A stretch of 64,000 bases of DNA from an uncultured Clostridia bacterium (GTDB taxonomy: Bacteria > Bacillota > Clostridia > Oscillospirales > Acutalibacteraceae), in NCBI GenBank assembly GCA_946531445.1, contig CAMNAP010000003.1, positions 1 to 64,000 of the forward strand, written 5' to 3'. This document shows positions 38,213 to 48,213 of the stretch, one piece after another. The translations under genes and the position numbers were made by a program. The stretch's first letter is position 1; each line of letters opens with the position of its first letter. The notes beneath the pieces were generated by a model that was given only the letters and a program-made list of their open reading frames with translations, was not told the origin of the DNA and searched no databases.

Positions 38213-38411
38213 ATTTGGTGCCGGCGGCGGGGGTCGCTACGACGCTGCCGCGTCTACACGCCCACGTCGGCGAAAACAGTCCACCGAACTGTTTTCTTCC
38301 GAACCGCAAGCGGTTCTCCCTCCTTTTCGCCCCCTGAAAACGTACAGAAAAGCTGTAACGAATTCGGTGACCGCAGAGAGTTCTTACATTTGGTGCCGGC
38401 GGCGGGGGTCG
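38213..38411 (-). repeat. tRNA-Leu 3'-end-duplicating mini-element (copy 1)
   Basis: 24-nt direct repeats atttggtgccggcggcgggggtcg at 38213-38236 and 38388-38411 (the latter inside tRNA-Leu) flank about 151 bp with the hairpin AACAGTCCACCGAACTGTT. Confidence 0.75.
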
Positions 38412-38478
38412 AACCCGCACCCTGTTGCCAGGACCGGATTTTGAGTCCGGCACGTCTGCCAATTCCATCACGCCGGCA
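38391..38478 (-). tRNA. tRNA-Leu (CAA)
   Basis: minus strand tgccggcgtgatggaattggcagacgtgccggactCAAaatccgg...gggttcgacccccgccgccggcaCCA. Confidence 0.93.
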
Positions 38479-38512
38479 GATAAAAGTTATGGGAGGGATA
38501 AGCCCTCCCATA

Positions 38513-38600
38513 TGGTGCTGGTGGCCGGACTTGAACCGGCACGGTATTGCTACCGAGGGATTTTAAGTCCCTTGCGTCTGCCTATTTCGCCACACCAGCA
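38513..38600 (-). tRNA. tRNA-Leu (TAA)
   Basis: minus strand tgctggtgtggcgaaataggcagacgcaagggactTAAaatccc...ccggttcaagtccggccaccagcaCCA. Confidence 0.93.
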
Positions 38601-38675
38601 TTACTTAAAATATAATAATAGATTTATCTTAAAAAGTCAATACTAAATTTGAGTTTAACATAATTCGGCGGACAG

Positions 38676-39269
38676 CTATCTGTCCGCCTTTGCTTTGAGA
38701 TATTCATAGATTTCAACTGCCTTGAAACGGACGGCATATCCCCTGCTCTCAATCATTTTTCGTTCTTCGGGAGTCAGCGCCCTGTCAAGCTCGTCAGTGC
38801 TTGCGTTAATGCAAACGCTCGGAAACATTACGCACCACCAGTTTTTACCATTGCCGTTTCCTATAATAATCTTCAGACAGTCGTATTTTCCTGCAGGAAG
38901 AGTGAAACCTTCGTATTTTCGTGTATTAAAGTATTCGTTTGCAGTATAGGCGTAAACAGGATAAGAGTAGCCGTTAAATGCAACTGTGTTCTGTGCTAGT
39001 TTTTTTATACTCTGTATATTATTATTTGTGATTTCAGTCGCTTCCAAAGAGCTGTTACAGCTTTTATAAAGCTCTTTGGAATAATCGAGCACCTTGTCAC
39101 GTACTCTAAGCTTTAGAGTCTGGTCAGCTTGTGAATTGCTGTTTGCAACAATATGGAGGCGAAACACCTTTTTACTTATGTCTTCACTTTTTGTAATTAC
39201 AGGACTGACGGCGCATATAGTAATTACAAAAACTAAAAATATAGGGACGAATAAATGTAGCTTTTTCAA
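38676..39269 (-). CDS. spoIIR: stage II sporulation protein R
   Basis: FRLHIVANSNSQADQTLKLRVRDKVLDY, LPAGKYDCLKIIIGNGNGKNWWCVMFPSVC. Confidence 0.9.
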   Translation of the reverse strand: MKKLHLFVPIFLVFVITICAVSPVITKSEDISKKVFRLHIVANSNSQADQTLKLRVRDKVLDYSKELYKSCNSSLEATEITNNNIQSIKKLAQNTVAFNGYSYPVYAYTANEYFNTRKYEGFTLPAGKYDCLKIIIGNGNGKNWWCVMFPSVCINASTDELDRALTPEERKMIESRGYAVRFKAVEIYEYLKAKADR

Positions 39270-39316
39270 AATTAAAACCTGCCTTTCAGATTAATAATTG
39301 GCAGGTTTACTAATTT

Positions 39317-40204
39317 TTATTCATCAATTTCCGTGATTTTACAGCCATTGTTTACAGGTCGGCATACATAAATGTCATTAGCGTAATCCCTGAGTGCTTT
39401 GGCTGCTTTTTCAGCATTTTCTTTTTCGGTAAATATACCGAATACAGTCGGCCCTGAGCCGCTCATACAAGTGCCGAGAGCACCGTTATCACGCATTGTC
39501 TCTTTCATATAGATTCTGTTCGGCACCTCAATAAACTGCTCAAATACATTTTCTAGTCGCGATGAAATATCAGTCAAATCTCTTGACTGAATTGCCTTTA
39601 GCATACCGAGGCAATCGGGAGAATGTACCTTTCCGTTTTCGTCAAACTGTGAAAAAGCCTTTCCCGTATTAACGCCGAAGTCAGGCTTTGCAAGAACAAT
39701 ATAACACTGTCTGAGCGGCTTAACCTTGCTCAGTATTTCTCCAATGCCCTGGCTGAGAAGCGTACCGCCGGTAATACAAAACGGAACGTCTGCGCCGATA
39801 GTCGCGCCGATTTTACAAAGCTCGCTGTTGCTGAGCTCTTTTGAATAAAGTCTGTTAAGCGCAACTATTACAGCCGCGCCGTCAGCGCTTCCGCCTGCAA
39901 GACCTGCGGCGTGAGGAATACGCTTTTCAATTATAATTTTTATTCCCCTGCTCGGCTTTCTTATACGCTGTGCCTCAAAAAACGCCTGAGCGGCTTTATA
40001 AGCGATGTTTGTTTCGTCACACGGAATTTCACCATTGTCGCATTCAATAACGGTTTTAGCGCCTTTAATACGCTCTACGGTAACGGTGTCGTAAATTCCT
40101 ATGCTCTGCATTATCATAAATAAATCATGATAGCCGTCAGTTCTTTTTGCACAGATGTCTAAAAGAAGATTTATCTTGGCGTATGCCTTAACCTTTATTT
40201 TCAT
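39317..40204 (-). CDS. ispE: 4-diphosphocytidyl-2-C-methyl-D-erythritol kinase
   Basis: AYAKINLLLDICAKRTDGYHDLFMIMQSI, IPHAAGLAGGSADGAAVIVALNRL, MSGSGPTVFGIF. Confidence 0.93.
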   Translation of the reverse strand: MKIKVKAYAKINLLLDICAKRTDGYHDLFMIMQSIGIYDTVTVERIKGAKTVIECDNGEIPCDETNIAYKAAQAFFEAQRIRKPSRGIKIIIEKRIPHAAGLAGGSADGAAVIVALNRLYSKELSNSELCKIGATIGADVPFCITGGTLLSQGIGEILSKVKPLRQCYIVLAKPDFGVNTGKAFSQFDENGKVHSPDCLGMLKAIQSRDLTDISSRLENVFEQFIEVPNRIYMKETMRDNGALGTCMSGSGPTVFGIFTEKENAEKAAKALRDYANDIYVCRPVNNGCKITEIDE

Positions 40205-41375
40205 TTTTCAGCTCCTCAACAAATTCACCGATAAGTCTTATAGCCTCTCTTATATTTTCAATTGAATAACAGTATGATACGCGTATGTATCCCTCGCCTG
40301 ATTCACCGAAAGCGTCACCGGGTACAACTGCAACGCGTTTCGCCTTTATCAGCCTTTCACAGAATTCCTCAGAGCTGAGTCCGGTTGATTTAATGCACGG
40401 GAACACGTAAAATGCGCCTTTGGGTTCAAAACAATCAAGCCCGATTTTTCTGAAGCCGTCTACAGTGAAGCGACGCCTCATATCGTAATCTTCCTTCATC
40501 TTCTGTATGTCCTTGTCGCCGTTTCTCAGCGCGTCAATAGCGGCGTACTGAGAGTTAGTAGGCGCAGACATAATTGCAAATTGATGAAGCTTTGTCATCT
40601 CTTTGATAATGGGAGCGGGACCGAGTGCGTAGCCGAGTCTCCACCCTGTCATTGAGTAAGATTTTGAAAAGCCGTTTATAACAATTGTTCTGTCCTGCAT
40701 ACCGTCTATTGAAGCAATAGAGGTGTGTCCCTCCGGAGTGTATGTCAGCTCGCAGTAAATCTCATCTGATATAACAAGTAAATCGTGCTTAATTACAACC
40801 TCTGCAATTTTCTTAAGCTCATTTTCGGTAAGAATAGCGCCCGTCGGGTTGTTGGGATAAGGAAGTATAAGAAGCTTTGTTTTGTCGTTGATTGCATTTT
40901 CAAGCGACTGTGCAGTGAGTTTGAAGTTGTCCTCTTCCCTTGTCGTGAGTGCAACTGCCTTGCCGCCGCTTACTTCTGCTATAGGCTTATAGCACACAAA
41001 CGAGGGCTCGCAGATAAGCACCTCGTCGCCGCTTTCAACAAGCGCTCTTATTGCCATATCAATGCCTTCGCTTCCGCCTACGGTAACAAGTATTTCATCT
41101 TCGGGCTTATACTTTATAAGGAATTTTCTTGCGTAATAGTTTGATATTTCACGCCTGAGCTCAATAAGTCCCGCGTTTGCAGTGTAGCGGGTTTTACCCA
41201 TTTCAAGAAAGTCAATTCCGTACTGTCTTATATGCCACGGCGTTTTAAAGTCAGGCTCGCCTACGCCTAATGAAATAACATTGTCCATCTCTTCAGCAAT
41301 TGAAAAGAATTTTCGTATTCCCGAGGGCTTGATGTTCAGCAATGATTTATTAAGATATTTTCCGTAATCCATCAA
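40188..41375 (-). CDS. PLP-dependent class I/II aminotransferase
   Basis: SLGVGEPDFKTPWHI, LPYPNNPTGAIL, ISDEIYCELTY, INGFSKSYSMTGWRLGYALG. Confidence 0.93.
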   Translation of the reverse strand: MMDYGKYLNKSLLNIKPSGIRKFFSIAEEMDNVISLGVGEPDFKTPWHIRQYGIDFLEMGKTRYTANAGLIELRREISNYYARKFLIKYKPEDEILVTVGGSEGIDMAIRALVESGDEVLICEPSFVCYKPIAEVSGGKAVALTTREEDNFKLTAQSLENAINDKTKLLILPYPNNPTGAILTENELKKIAEVVIKHDLLVISDEIYCELTYTPEGHTSIASIDGMQDRTIVINGFSKSYSMTGWRLGYALGPAPIIKEMTKLHQFAIMSAPTNSQYAAIDALRNGDKDIQKMKEDYDMRRRFTVDGFRKIGLDCFEPKGAFYVFPCIKSTGLSSEEFCERLIKAKRVAVVPGDAFGESGEGYIRVSYCYSIENIREAIRLIGEFVEELKNENKG

Positions 41376-41851
41376 AGCGAAATAGTCCCCCTGTCGTCAG
41401 CGGGCTTTGAAGTGAAGAACACGCCCTGCTCCTTGTATTTTTTAAGAATAAAGTGCGTAGTTGTTGAAACAACGTCCTCAAGAGGAGAAAGCCTTTTTGC
41501 AACAAACATAGCTACCTCTTCAAATGATTTGTCTGACACCATACAGCAAAGGTCATAGCCGCCGCTCATTAGGTATATGCTTTCAACCTCGTCAAGCTGA
41601 GCAATTCGGTCTGCAATGTTTTCAAAGCCGTGGCCGAAGCGAGGCTGTACTTTAACCTCAATGAGCGCAGTAACCTTGTGTGCCTGCGCCTTGTCTTTAT
41701 CTATAATGGCTCTGTAGCCCTTTATAATTCCCGTTTTTTCGTAAAGCTCTATCTGTTCCTTAACTTCTTCTTCACTTACGCCGAGCATAACTGCAAGCTC
41801 TGCGTCTGAAAGACGCGGGTTAGTTTCAAGTAAATAAAGTAATCTGTCCAT
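41372..41851 (-). CDS. Lrp/AsnC-family transcriptional regulator
   Basis: LLYLLETNPRLSDAELAVMLGVSEEEVKEQIELYEKTGIIKGYRAII plus RAM/ACT-like C-terminus. Confidence 0.88.
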   Translation of the reverse strand: MDRLLYLLETNPRLSDAELAVMLGVSEEEVKEQIELYEKTGIIKGYRAIIDKDKAQAHKVTALIEVKVQPRFGHGFENIADRIAQLDEVESIYLMSGGYDLCCMVSDKSFEEVAMFVAKRLSPLEDVVSTTTHFILKKYKEQGVFFTSKPADDRGTISL

Positions 41852-41863
41852 ATTAAATCCTTT

Positions 41864-42673
41864 CTATTCAATTGGAATTAAAGAGGGTTCTCTTTTTCTG
41901 AATACAGTAAATGAGTCAAAGCCGCATTCTTTAAGAATGTCATATCCCAAATCAATGTTCTCACACACTCTGTCATAAAAATGTGCGTCAGAGCCCACTG
42001 TAACATACTTACCGCCAAGCTCCTTAAAGCGCCTGATATACTTCTTATTCGGCATTGTGTCGCAGTGGTATTTGTTTATGCTTGAAACGTTCAGTTCAAG
42101 CGCCTTGTTATTTTTGATTATAGTTTCAAATATTGCGTCAGTTATTTCGTCAAACTGAGCCATATCAATATTCATTTTATACTTGCCGCAAATGTATCTG
42201 AGCGGATATGTGAGATGAGCTATACTGTCTGTTTTGTCCCACTCGGCAAGCTTAAGCACATCCTCAAAATATTTCATCAAAAGCTCGTCAACGGTTTCGT
42301 TGTCGTATTCAAGGAAATAGAAATCCTGCATATTCTCAAGGTTGTGCATAGCGCCGAGAACAAAGTCGTAATTCATTTCTTTTAGTATCTGTTCGGAAAG
42401 CTCTTTTCTGTAAATCCCCTGACCGAGCTCAATTCCCCGAAATACCTCAAGCTTATCCCTGAAAGCGCTTTTGACTCTCGTTGTGTGAACAAACTGATTT
42501 GTTACAAAGTGTCTTACGTTATAGCTTTTATCGTCTATGTCAAGGTGGTCTGTAATTGCAATGCCCTTTGCGCCTGCTCTTACAGCGCCCTCGCATATAA
42601 GCACGCACGAATGGTTACCGTCAAACGAGTTGTCCGAATGTGTGTGCATATCGTAAATATTACTGTACTTCAT
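41864..42673 (-). CDS. PHP-domain phosphoesterase (HisJ-like)
   Basis: YDMHTHSDNSFDG, GIAITDHLDID, VTVGSDAHFYDRV. Confidence 0.85.
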   Translation of the reverse strand: MKYSNIYDMHTHSDNSFDGNHSCVLICEGAVRAGAKGIAITDHLDIDDKSYNVRHFVTNQFVHTTRVKSAFRDKLEVFRGIELGQGIYRKELSEQILKEMNYDFVLGAMHNLENMQDFYFLEYDNETVDELLMKYFEDVLKLAEWDKTDSIAHLTYPLRYICGKYKMNIDMAQFDEITDAIFETIIKNNKALELNVSSINKYHCDTMPNKKYIRRFKELGGKYVTVGSDAHFYDRVCENIDLGYDILKECGFDSFTVFRKREPSLIPIE

Positions 42674-42811
42674 ATATATCCCTCTCAGTTTAGTATATAA
42701 TATCACAGTACTGAAAAAAATTAAATATAATTTTTAAATTTGTTGAAAAATAAACAATTCTTTGTTATAATTCATTATATTATTTATAAATAATTACTTT
42801 GGAGGTTTAAT

Positions 42812-43081
42812 ATGAGAGCTGTTATAACAGTAGTCGGAAAAGATATGGTCGGAATTCTCGCTAAGGTTTCGGGAATCTGCGCTGAAAATAACGTAAATAT
42901 TCTTGAAGTTACACAGTCAATACTCCAGGATATGTTTTGTATGATTATGCTTGCGGATACGAGCGACAGTAGTGTGCCGTTTACAGAGCTTTCCGAAAAG
43001 CTTGAAAAGTTCGGCGAAAGCAATAACCTTGTGATTCATGCAATGCATGAGGATTTGTTTAATTCTATGCACAGAATATAG
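42812..43081 (+). CDS. ACT-domain protein (UPF0237-like)
   Basis: MRAVITVVGKDMVGILAKVSGICAENNVNILEVTQSILQDMFCMIMLAD. Confidence 0.9.
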   Translation: MRAVITVVGKDMVGILAKVSGICAENNVNILEVTQSILQDMFCMIMLADTSDSSVPFTELSEKLEKFGESNNLVIHAMHEDLFNSMHRI

Positions 43082-43093
43082 GAGGATTACCCT

Positions 43094-44449
43094 TTGATTA
43101 ACACATACGATATTCTTGAAACGATAAGAATGATTCAGGACGAATGCCTTGACGTCAGAACAACAACTATGGGTATATCTCTTCTTGATTGCGGCGATTC
43201 TGACATTGACAAGTCCTGCAATAAGATATACGATAAAATCTGTACTAAAGCAGAAAAACTTGTTGAGGTTGGCGTAGGTATAGAAAAGGAATACGGAATT
43301 CCTATCATTAATAAGCGTGTAAGCGTTACGCCTGTTGCAATTATGCAAGGAATAAGCGGCGGAGATCCGATTAAGTATGCTCAGACGCTTGACAGAGCCG
43401 CTAAAACAATTGGCGTTAACTTTATAGGCGGCTACAGCGCGCTTGTACAAAAAGGTTTTGCTGCCGGTGATTTAGAGCTTATTAACTCAATCCCCGAAGC
43501 GCTGGCCACAACTGAGCGGCTTTGCTCGTCCGTTAATATTGGCTCAACAAAAGCGGGTATTAATATGGACGCTGTAAAGCTTATGGGACAGCAGATTAAA
43601 AAGAGCGCGGAGCTGACAGCCGATAATGAATGTATTGCGGCAGGAAAGCTTGTTGTTTTCTGTAACGCTCCTGAGGACAATCCGTTTATGGCAGGTGCAT
43701 TTCACGGCGTAAGCGAAGCCGACTGCGTAATTAACGTCGGCGTATCGGGTCCCGGTGTTGTCCGTTCGGCTGTATCAAAGTATCCTGATTATTCAATAAA
43801 CGAAATAGCAGAGCTTATTAAAAAGACTGCGTTTAAGGTAACAAGAATGGGACAGCTTGTCGGCAGACTTGCAAGCGAGCGACTCGGCGTTCCGTTCGGT
43901 ATAGTTGATTTATCCCTCGCTCCGACTCCCGCGGTTGGCGACTCTGTTGCACACATCCTTGAGGAAATCGGGCTTGAAAAATGTGGCGGCGCAGGAACAA
44001 CAGCCTGTCTTGCAATGCTCAATGACGCTGTTAAAAAAGGCGGCGTGATGGCTTCCTCAAGCGTTGGCGGTCTTTCGGGAGCGTTTATTCCCGTAAGTGA
44101 GGACGCAGGAATGATTGACGCAGCAAGAAGCGGAGCGCTCACCATTGAAAAACTTGAAGCTATGACGGCTGTATGCTCTGTAGGTCTTGATATGATTGTT
44201 GTGCCCGGCGACACTACCCCTGACGTAATAAGCGGTATAATTGCCGACGAAGCGGCTATTGGTATGGTTAACGGAAAAACAACTGCTGTTCGTATTATCC
44301 CTGCAATAGGCAAGGATGTAGGCGACGAGCTTGAATTCGGCGGATTGCTCGGTTCGGGACCCGTAATGAAGGTGAACACGAACTCGCCTGCCAAATTCAT
44401 TAACAGAGGCGGAAAAATTCCCGCACCGCTTCATTCTCTAAAAAACTAA
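43094..44449 (+). CDS. UPF0210/PFL-family protein (TTG start)
   Basis: 451 aa; [95 protein letters not shown]; follows the ACT gene. Confidence 0.9.
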   Translation: MINTYDILETIRMIQDECLDVRTTTMGISLLDCGDSDIDKSCNKIYDKICTKAEKLVEVGVGIEKEYGIPIINKRVSVTPVAIMQGISGGDPIKYAQTLDRAAKTIGVNFIGGYSALVQKGFAAGDLELINSIPEALATTERLCSSVNIGSTKAGINMDAVKLMGQQIKKSAELTADNECIAAGKLVVFCNAPEDNPFMAGAFHGVSEADCVINVGVSGPGVVRSAVSKYPDYSINEIAELIKKTAFKVTRMGQLVGRLASERLGVPFGIVDLSLAPTPAVGDSVAHILEEIGLEKCGGAGTTACLAMLNDAVKKGGVMASSSVGGLSGAFIPVSEDAGMIDAARSGALTIEKLEAMTAVCSVGLDMIVVPGDTTPDVISGIIADEAAIGMVNGKTTAVRIIPAIGKDVGDELEFGGLLGSGPVMKVNTNSPAKFINRGGKIPAPLHSLKN

Positions 44450-44459
44450 ACAAAACAAA

Positions 44460-44494
44460 AAAAGATTCGGTAGAATTACCGAATCTTTTTCATT
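44460..44494. terminator. intrinsic terminator
   Basis: aaaaagattcggtagaattaccgaatcttttt. Confidence 0.8.
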
Positions 44495-44502
44495 TCGTTA
44501 CG

Positions 44503-45177
44503 TTAGTAAAGATATCCGTCTTCGTGGAATGTAAGAGGAGTATACTTTCCGTCCTTGCTTAAATAACAGGACTGAAGTTTTGTGGATACTGCAAACGTTT
44601 TGCTTCCTGCTGTGAATACATAACAGTCAGCGTTATTAACGTTTGTGATTGAGTTTGTATAATTGATTGAGCCGCCTGACGGGTCAGCGCTGTAGCCTAA
44701 ATTCTTCCAGTTATCGTGAAGAACCTGCTTTAAATAAGCTTTTGCATCAGCTACGCTGTAGTCAGGTGTTGTTGTGATATCATGCGGATTCTCATATCTG
44801 TCATACTCAGCGGGTGTTCCATCGCCCTCTTCAGCAGAAGTTGTAGTCTCTGCGTTAGTATACGGCGGAGCAACATAGCTATAGAACATATAGCAGAAAT
44901 AGCCGAGATAAACAATTAAGAGAATTAAGATTATCATCTCAATAATCTTCTTAGCCTTGGACTCCTCGCCTGTAGCAGCGAAAGCTTCTTCCTGAGTAGG
45001 AATGTCAATCGGAACAAAAGGCTTGTTCTTCTTGTTAGCCTTCTTTTCAAGCTTGGAATTTTTCTTTTCAATTTTCTTTACCAGCTTTTCGTAAGCGGCT
45101 GCCTGGCTCTTTTCTGCCTTAGCTGCTTTCTTAGCTGCTTTTTCTTCTTTTTTAGCAAGTTTAGTTTCTTTACTCAA
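44503..45177 (-). CDS. Lys/Ala-rich membrane protein with extracytoplasmic domain (probable TTG start)
   Basis: AKKEEKAAKKAAKAEKSQ coil, one TM IIEMIILILLIVYLGYFCYMF; RBS ggaggg before TTG 45177. Confidence 0.7.
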   Translation of the reverse strand: MSKETKLAKKEEKAAKKAAKAEKSQAAAYEKLVKKIEKKNSKLEKKANKKNKPFVPIDIPTQEEAFAATGEESKAKKIIEMIILILLIVYLGYFCYMFYSYVAPPYTNAETTTSAEEGDGTPAEYDRYENPHDITTTPDYSVADAKAYLKQVLHDNWKNLGYSADPSGGSINYTNSITNVNNADCYVFTAGSKTFAVSTKLQSCYLSKDGKYTPLTFHEDGYLY

Positions 45178-45394
45178 AGCAGTCCCCTCCTTATAAGTAC
45201 GAAATAAGTATACCATTAATATAAATAAATTTCAATAACAAATTTATATGTTTTTGGTTATTTTTGTTAACAAATTGTAAACATTTACACTTCTTCGCTT
45301 CTATATATAGCCGGATTTACAATTTTTTATTTTACCTCTTGAAAATAAATCTGTTTTAGTTTACGATATTTAAAACGTGTTTGTGAGGTGTACT

Positions 45395-46456
45395 ATGAAC
45401 GAGCTGATAAAAACACTCAAAGACTTTTATAAAGAAAACTCACATATGTTAAATGTAGCTTTCGGCGCGGTGATTTTTCTTGTTGTGCTATTAATAAGAA
45501 ATAAGCTTTCAAAGGCTGTTCTCGGCGTTATAGCACGTATTTCTTATAAAGACGAGGCTAAGCGCAATCCCTTTGTTGAAGCGCTTAAAAAGCCGCTTTC
45601 AATGCTTTTTGTTCTATGCGGACTCTTCGGTGCGTTAATGCTTAACGTTCAGTCTGCGGCGATTGTAAAGGGCTTTAAGATACTTACAATTCTCATTATC
45701 TGCTGGGGTATTACAAATTTCGTTTCAAATATGTTTTCCTCTTCCCTAAGCGAGAATAAGGACTCTGACGACAGAATTAATCTTACGGCTGTAAACTTTA
45801 TTTCAAAGCTGTTTAAAATTCTTATAATCGCTCTTGCCGTTATGATGGTGATTAGTGAGCTCGGCTATAACATAAACGGGCTAATTACGGGACTCGGAGT
45901 CGGCGGTCTTGCAATTTCACTTGCCGCGCAGGACGCTGTTTCAAACCTTATAAGCGGATTCATAATTGTTTTTGACAAGCCGTTCAAGGTAGGAGATTTT
46001 GTTCAGACGAAAGAAATTATGGGAACCGTTACAGAGGTTTCAATGCGTACAACAAAGATAAGAACGCTTGACGATTCCCTTGTTACCGTTCCCAATTCAA
46101 AGCTTACGCAGGACGCTATAGTAAATATCAGCAAAATTGAAAAACGCCTTATTGATACGGAAATCGGTCTTATTTATTCTACTGATAACGAGCTCATCAA
46201 TAAGTGCAAAAACGATATTGTTGAATATCTTAAGAATAATGAGCTGATAGTTCCCGCTCCGATAAGAGTTGAGGTAACAAAGCTTGACGATTTTTCAATA
46301 AATCTCGGTGTTTTCTGTTACACCATCAAAACTGATATTCACGAATTTTACGCTGTTTTGTCAGATGTAAATCTGAATATTAAGGATATAGTTGAAAGAA
46401 ACGGCGCTGAGTTCGCCTTCCCGACAAACAGCATTTACATAGAAAATCAGAAATAA
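45395..46456 (+). CDS. MscS-family mechanosensitive channel
   Basis: GLGVGGLAISLAAQDAVSNLISGFIIVFDKPFKVGDFVQ, GTVTEVSMRTTKIRTLDDSLVTVPNSKL. Confidence 0.92.
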   Translation: MNELIKTLKDFYKENSHMLNVAFGAVIFLVVLLIRNKLSKAVLGVIARISYKDEAKRNPFVEALKKPLSMLFVLCGLFGALMLNVQSAAIVKGFKILTILIICWGITNFVSNMFSSSLSENKDSDDRINLTAVNFISKLFKILIIALAVMMVISELGYNINGLITGLGVGGLAISLAAQDAVSNLISGFIIVFDKPFKVGDFVQTKEIMGTVTEVSMRTTKIRTLDDSLVTVPNSKLTQDAIVNISKIEKRLIDTEIGLIYSTDNELINKCKNDIVEYLKNNELIVPAPIRVEVTKLDDFSINLGVFCYTIKTDIHEFYAVLSDVNLNIKDIVERNGAEFAFPTNSIYIENQK

Positions 46457-46484
46457 ATAAAGCCCCGACGGGCTTTATTTTTTT
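46457..46484. terminator. intrinsic terminator
   Basis: aataaagccccgacgggctttatttttt. Confidence 0.75.
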
Positions 46485-48213
46485 ATACGTTTAAGTTGTA
46501 ATCCTGAATAAAGAGCGGAGCGCCGATGTATTCATCTGCGTATGTTCTGACATAAGCCTGAAGTCGTTTTGCTTCAAGGGCTGTTACAGACATAGCAAAA
46601 TCCGATGCGTCCTTCTGCTTGAATTTATCAGGCGCAAACTCCTTTGTTGAGCCGCCCTCTTTGTTGTAAAGCGGGATAAACAGCGTGTCAGTTTCATTTC
46701 TTGCGTAGCTGTTAACACCGAAAATTTTTGCATAAATGCAGAGCGCCAAGAGATAACCGCCTCTTCCTGACGGATGGTGGTCGCTGTCCATAAGCGTCAG
46801 CTCTGCACGCCATTTACTCTTTTCGCTTGCGTTGAAATATGTATTGTACTGATTGTAATAAGCAACAGAGTTAATAATTGAGCAGTTGCAGGCTGTAACT
46901 GCCTTCATATGCTCGTTGTAGCGCTTGTTTGAAATAGTTGTTGAATAGTACATTCCGTGTATCAAAAAGCGCTTGCTGTTAGGTATAGAGCCTTTTACCA
47001 TATTGAAGAATTTAATGTCCCCCGCAGAAAGCTTTGTAGAATCGTCCTCGTTATTCTGACATATTATGTAGTCCCACTTGCCTGCTCTGTTAAGAGAGCC
47101 GAAGTCAATTTTCATAATGTCCTTAAGATAAGTGTTTGAGCCGCTTGCAATCTGTTTTCCGTCTTTCCACGCAACGTAGCTGAGCTGCTGTTCCATAAGC
47201 TGAGGAATTGAGCGGTCTCCCTTTGTGGCTCTTACAACTAAAGCGGATTTATTTGTTTTGGCAATAAGCTGGCTGAGCATCTGCGGATAGCCGTTATAGT
47301 ATGTGTATGAATTGCCTACCATAAGAATTTTAAGCGGATGAGCAACCGTCGGGTCTGCAATTACGCCTTTAATGAAATAATACTTATATCCGCCTATTTT
47401 TTTGTAGCCGTTAATTTTTTTGTTTACGCGTCCGTTTTTATAGTAAGCCCTTCCGTGCAGTCCGTTTGCAAGCTTGCCTGCGTAAACGTAATACTGCTTT
47501 TTCTTATATTTGATAAAGCCCGAGAATTCCCTGTATCTTACGCCGTTTTTATAATAGATTTTTTTGTAAAGTCCGTTGTAAAGCTTACCCTTTTTTATAT
47601 AGTACTTAACGCCCTTTATTTTGAAAATCCCTGTTTTCTTTTTGTCTACTCTGCCGTTAGCATAGTACCTGTTTTTTACTATTCCGTTTGCAATTTTGCC
47701 TTGATAAAAGTAATACTTCTTACCCTTTATTTTAAACTTACCTGTTTTTGTTTTATCACGAAGTCCTCTTGTATAATAACGCTTGTTTGCTATACCTGTA
47801 AACAGCTTACCCTTTTTGAAGTAATATTTAATTCCGCCGACTTTCACCTTACCGTTTGCCTTTGTGTTAACACGTCCGTTTTTGTAGAGCTTATTTGCGT
47901 GAAGTCCGCTGAAAGTAAAAGAGTTTTCAATATAATAAGTCTTTTTGTTTTTAGCTTTTACATAGCCGTATGTATTTCCGTTTATAAGAGTAAGATAACC
48001 GTTTTCAATAGTGTAAACATTTCCTTTGCGCGTAAGTGTAAGAGTTCCCGACCTCTTGTTGTTTGAGAGGCGGTATTCAATTCTTTTTCCGTCCTTTGAC
48101 GGCTGAAAATAACCCGATTTAGCCTGAACTGCAAAAGGGATTGAAAGAATAATTATAAACGCGATTATGCTGACAGCTCTTTTAATTCTTTCTGTCGTTC
48201 TTTTCGTTATCAT
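46483..48213 (-). CDS. secreted 37-aa-repeat protein with SGNH-hydrolase-like C-terminal domain (DUF4886-like)
   Basis: signal peptide; repeats GKVKVGGIKYYFKKGKLFTGIANKRYYTRGLRDKTKT; ILMVGNSYTYYNGYPQML and DSDHHPSGRGGYLLALCIYAKIFG. Confidence 0.8.
   Translation of the reverse strand: MITKRTTERIKRAVSIIAFIIILSIPFAVQAKSGYFQPSKDGKRIEYRLSNNKRSGTLTLTRKGNVYTIENGYLTLINGNTYGYVKAKNKKTYYIENSFTFSGLHANKLYKNGRVNTKANGKVKVGGIKYYFKKGKLFTGIANKRYYTRGLRDKTKTGKFKIKGKKYYFYQGKIANGIVKNRYYANGRVDKKKTGIFKIKGVKYYIKKGKLYNGLYKKIYYKNGVRYREFSGFIKYKKKQYYVYAGKLANGLHGRAYYKNGRVNKKINGYKKIGGYKYYFIKGVIADPTVAHPLKILMVGNSYTYYNGYPQMLSQLIAKTNKSALVVRATKGDRSIPQLMEQQLSYVAWKDGKQIASGSNTYLKDIMKIDFGSLNRAGKWDYIICQNNEDDSTKLSAGDIKFFNMVKGSIPNSKRFLIHGMYYSTTISNKRYNEHMKAVTACNCSIINSVAYYNQYNTYFNASEKSKWRAELTLMDSDHHPSGRGGYLLALCIYAKIFGVNSYARNETDTLFIPLYNKEGGSTKEFAPDKFKQKDASDFAMSVTALEAKRLQAYVRTYADEYIGAPLFIQDYNLNV

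Noticed and set aside
38178-38511. Overlapping short ORFs (97, 85, 103 aa) across the tRNA-Leu genes
   Set aside because: Arise from tRNA genes and the repeat element (e.g. GAGSTPAAGT translation of tRNA ends); not coding.
43789-44400. 203-aa minus-strand ORF opposite the UPF0210 gene
   Set aside because: Antisense shadow ORF rich in Ser/Pro; sense-strand gene is strongly supported.
47338-48066. 242-aa plus-strand ORF opposite the 37-aa-repeat gene
   Set aside because: Antisense shadow of a repetitive Lys/Tyr-rich gene; hydrophobic composition is a by-product of reverse-complement codons.
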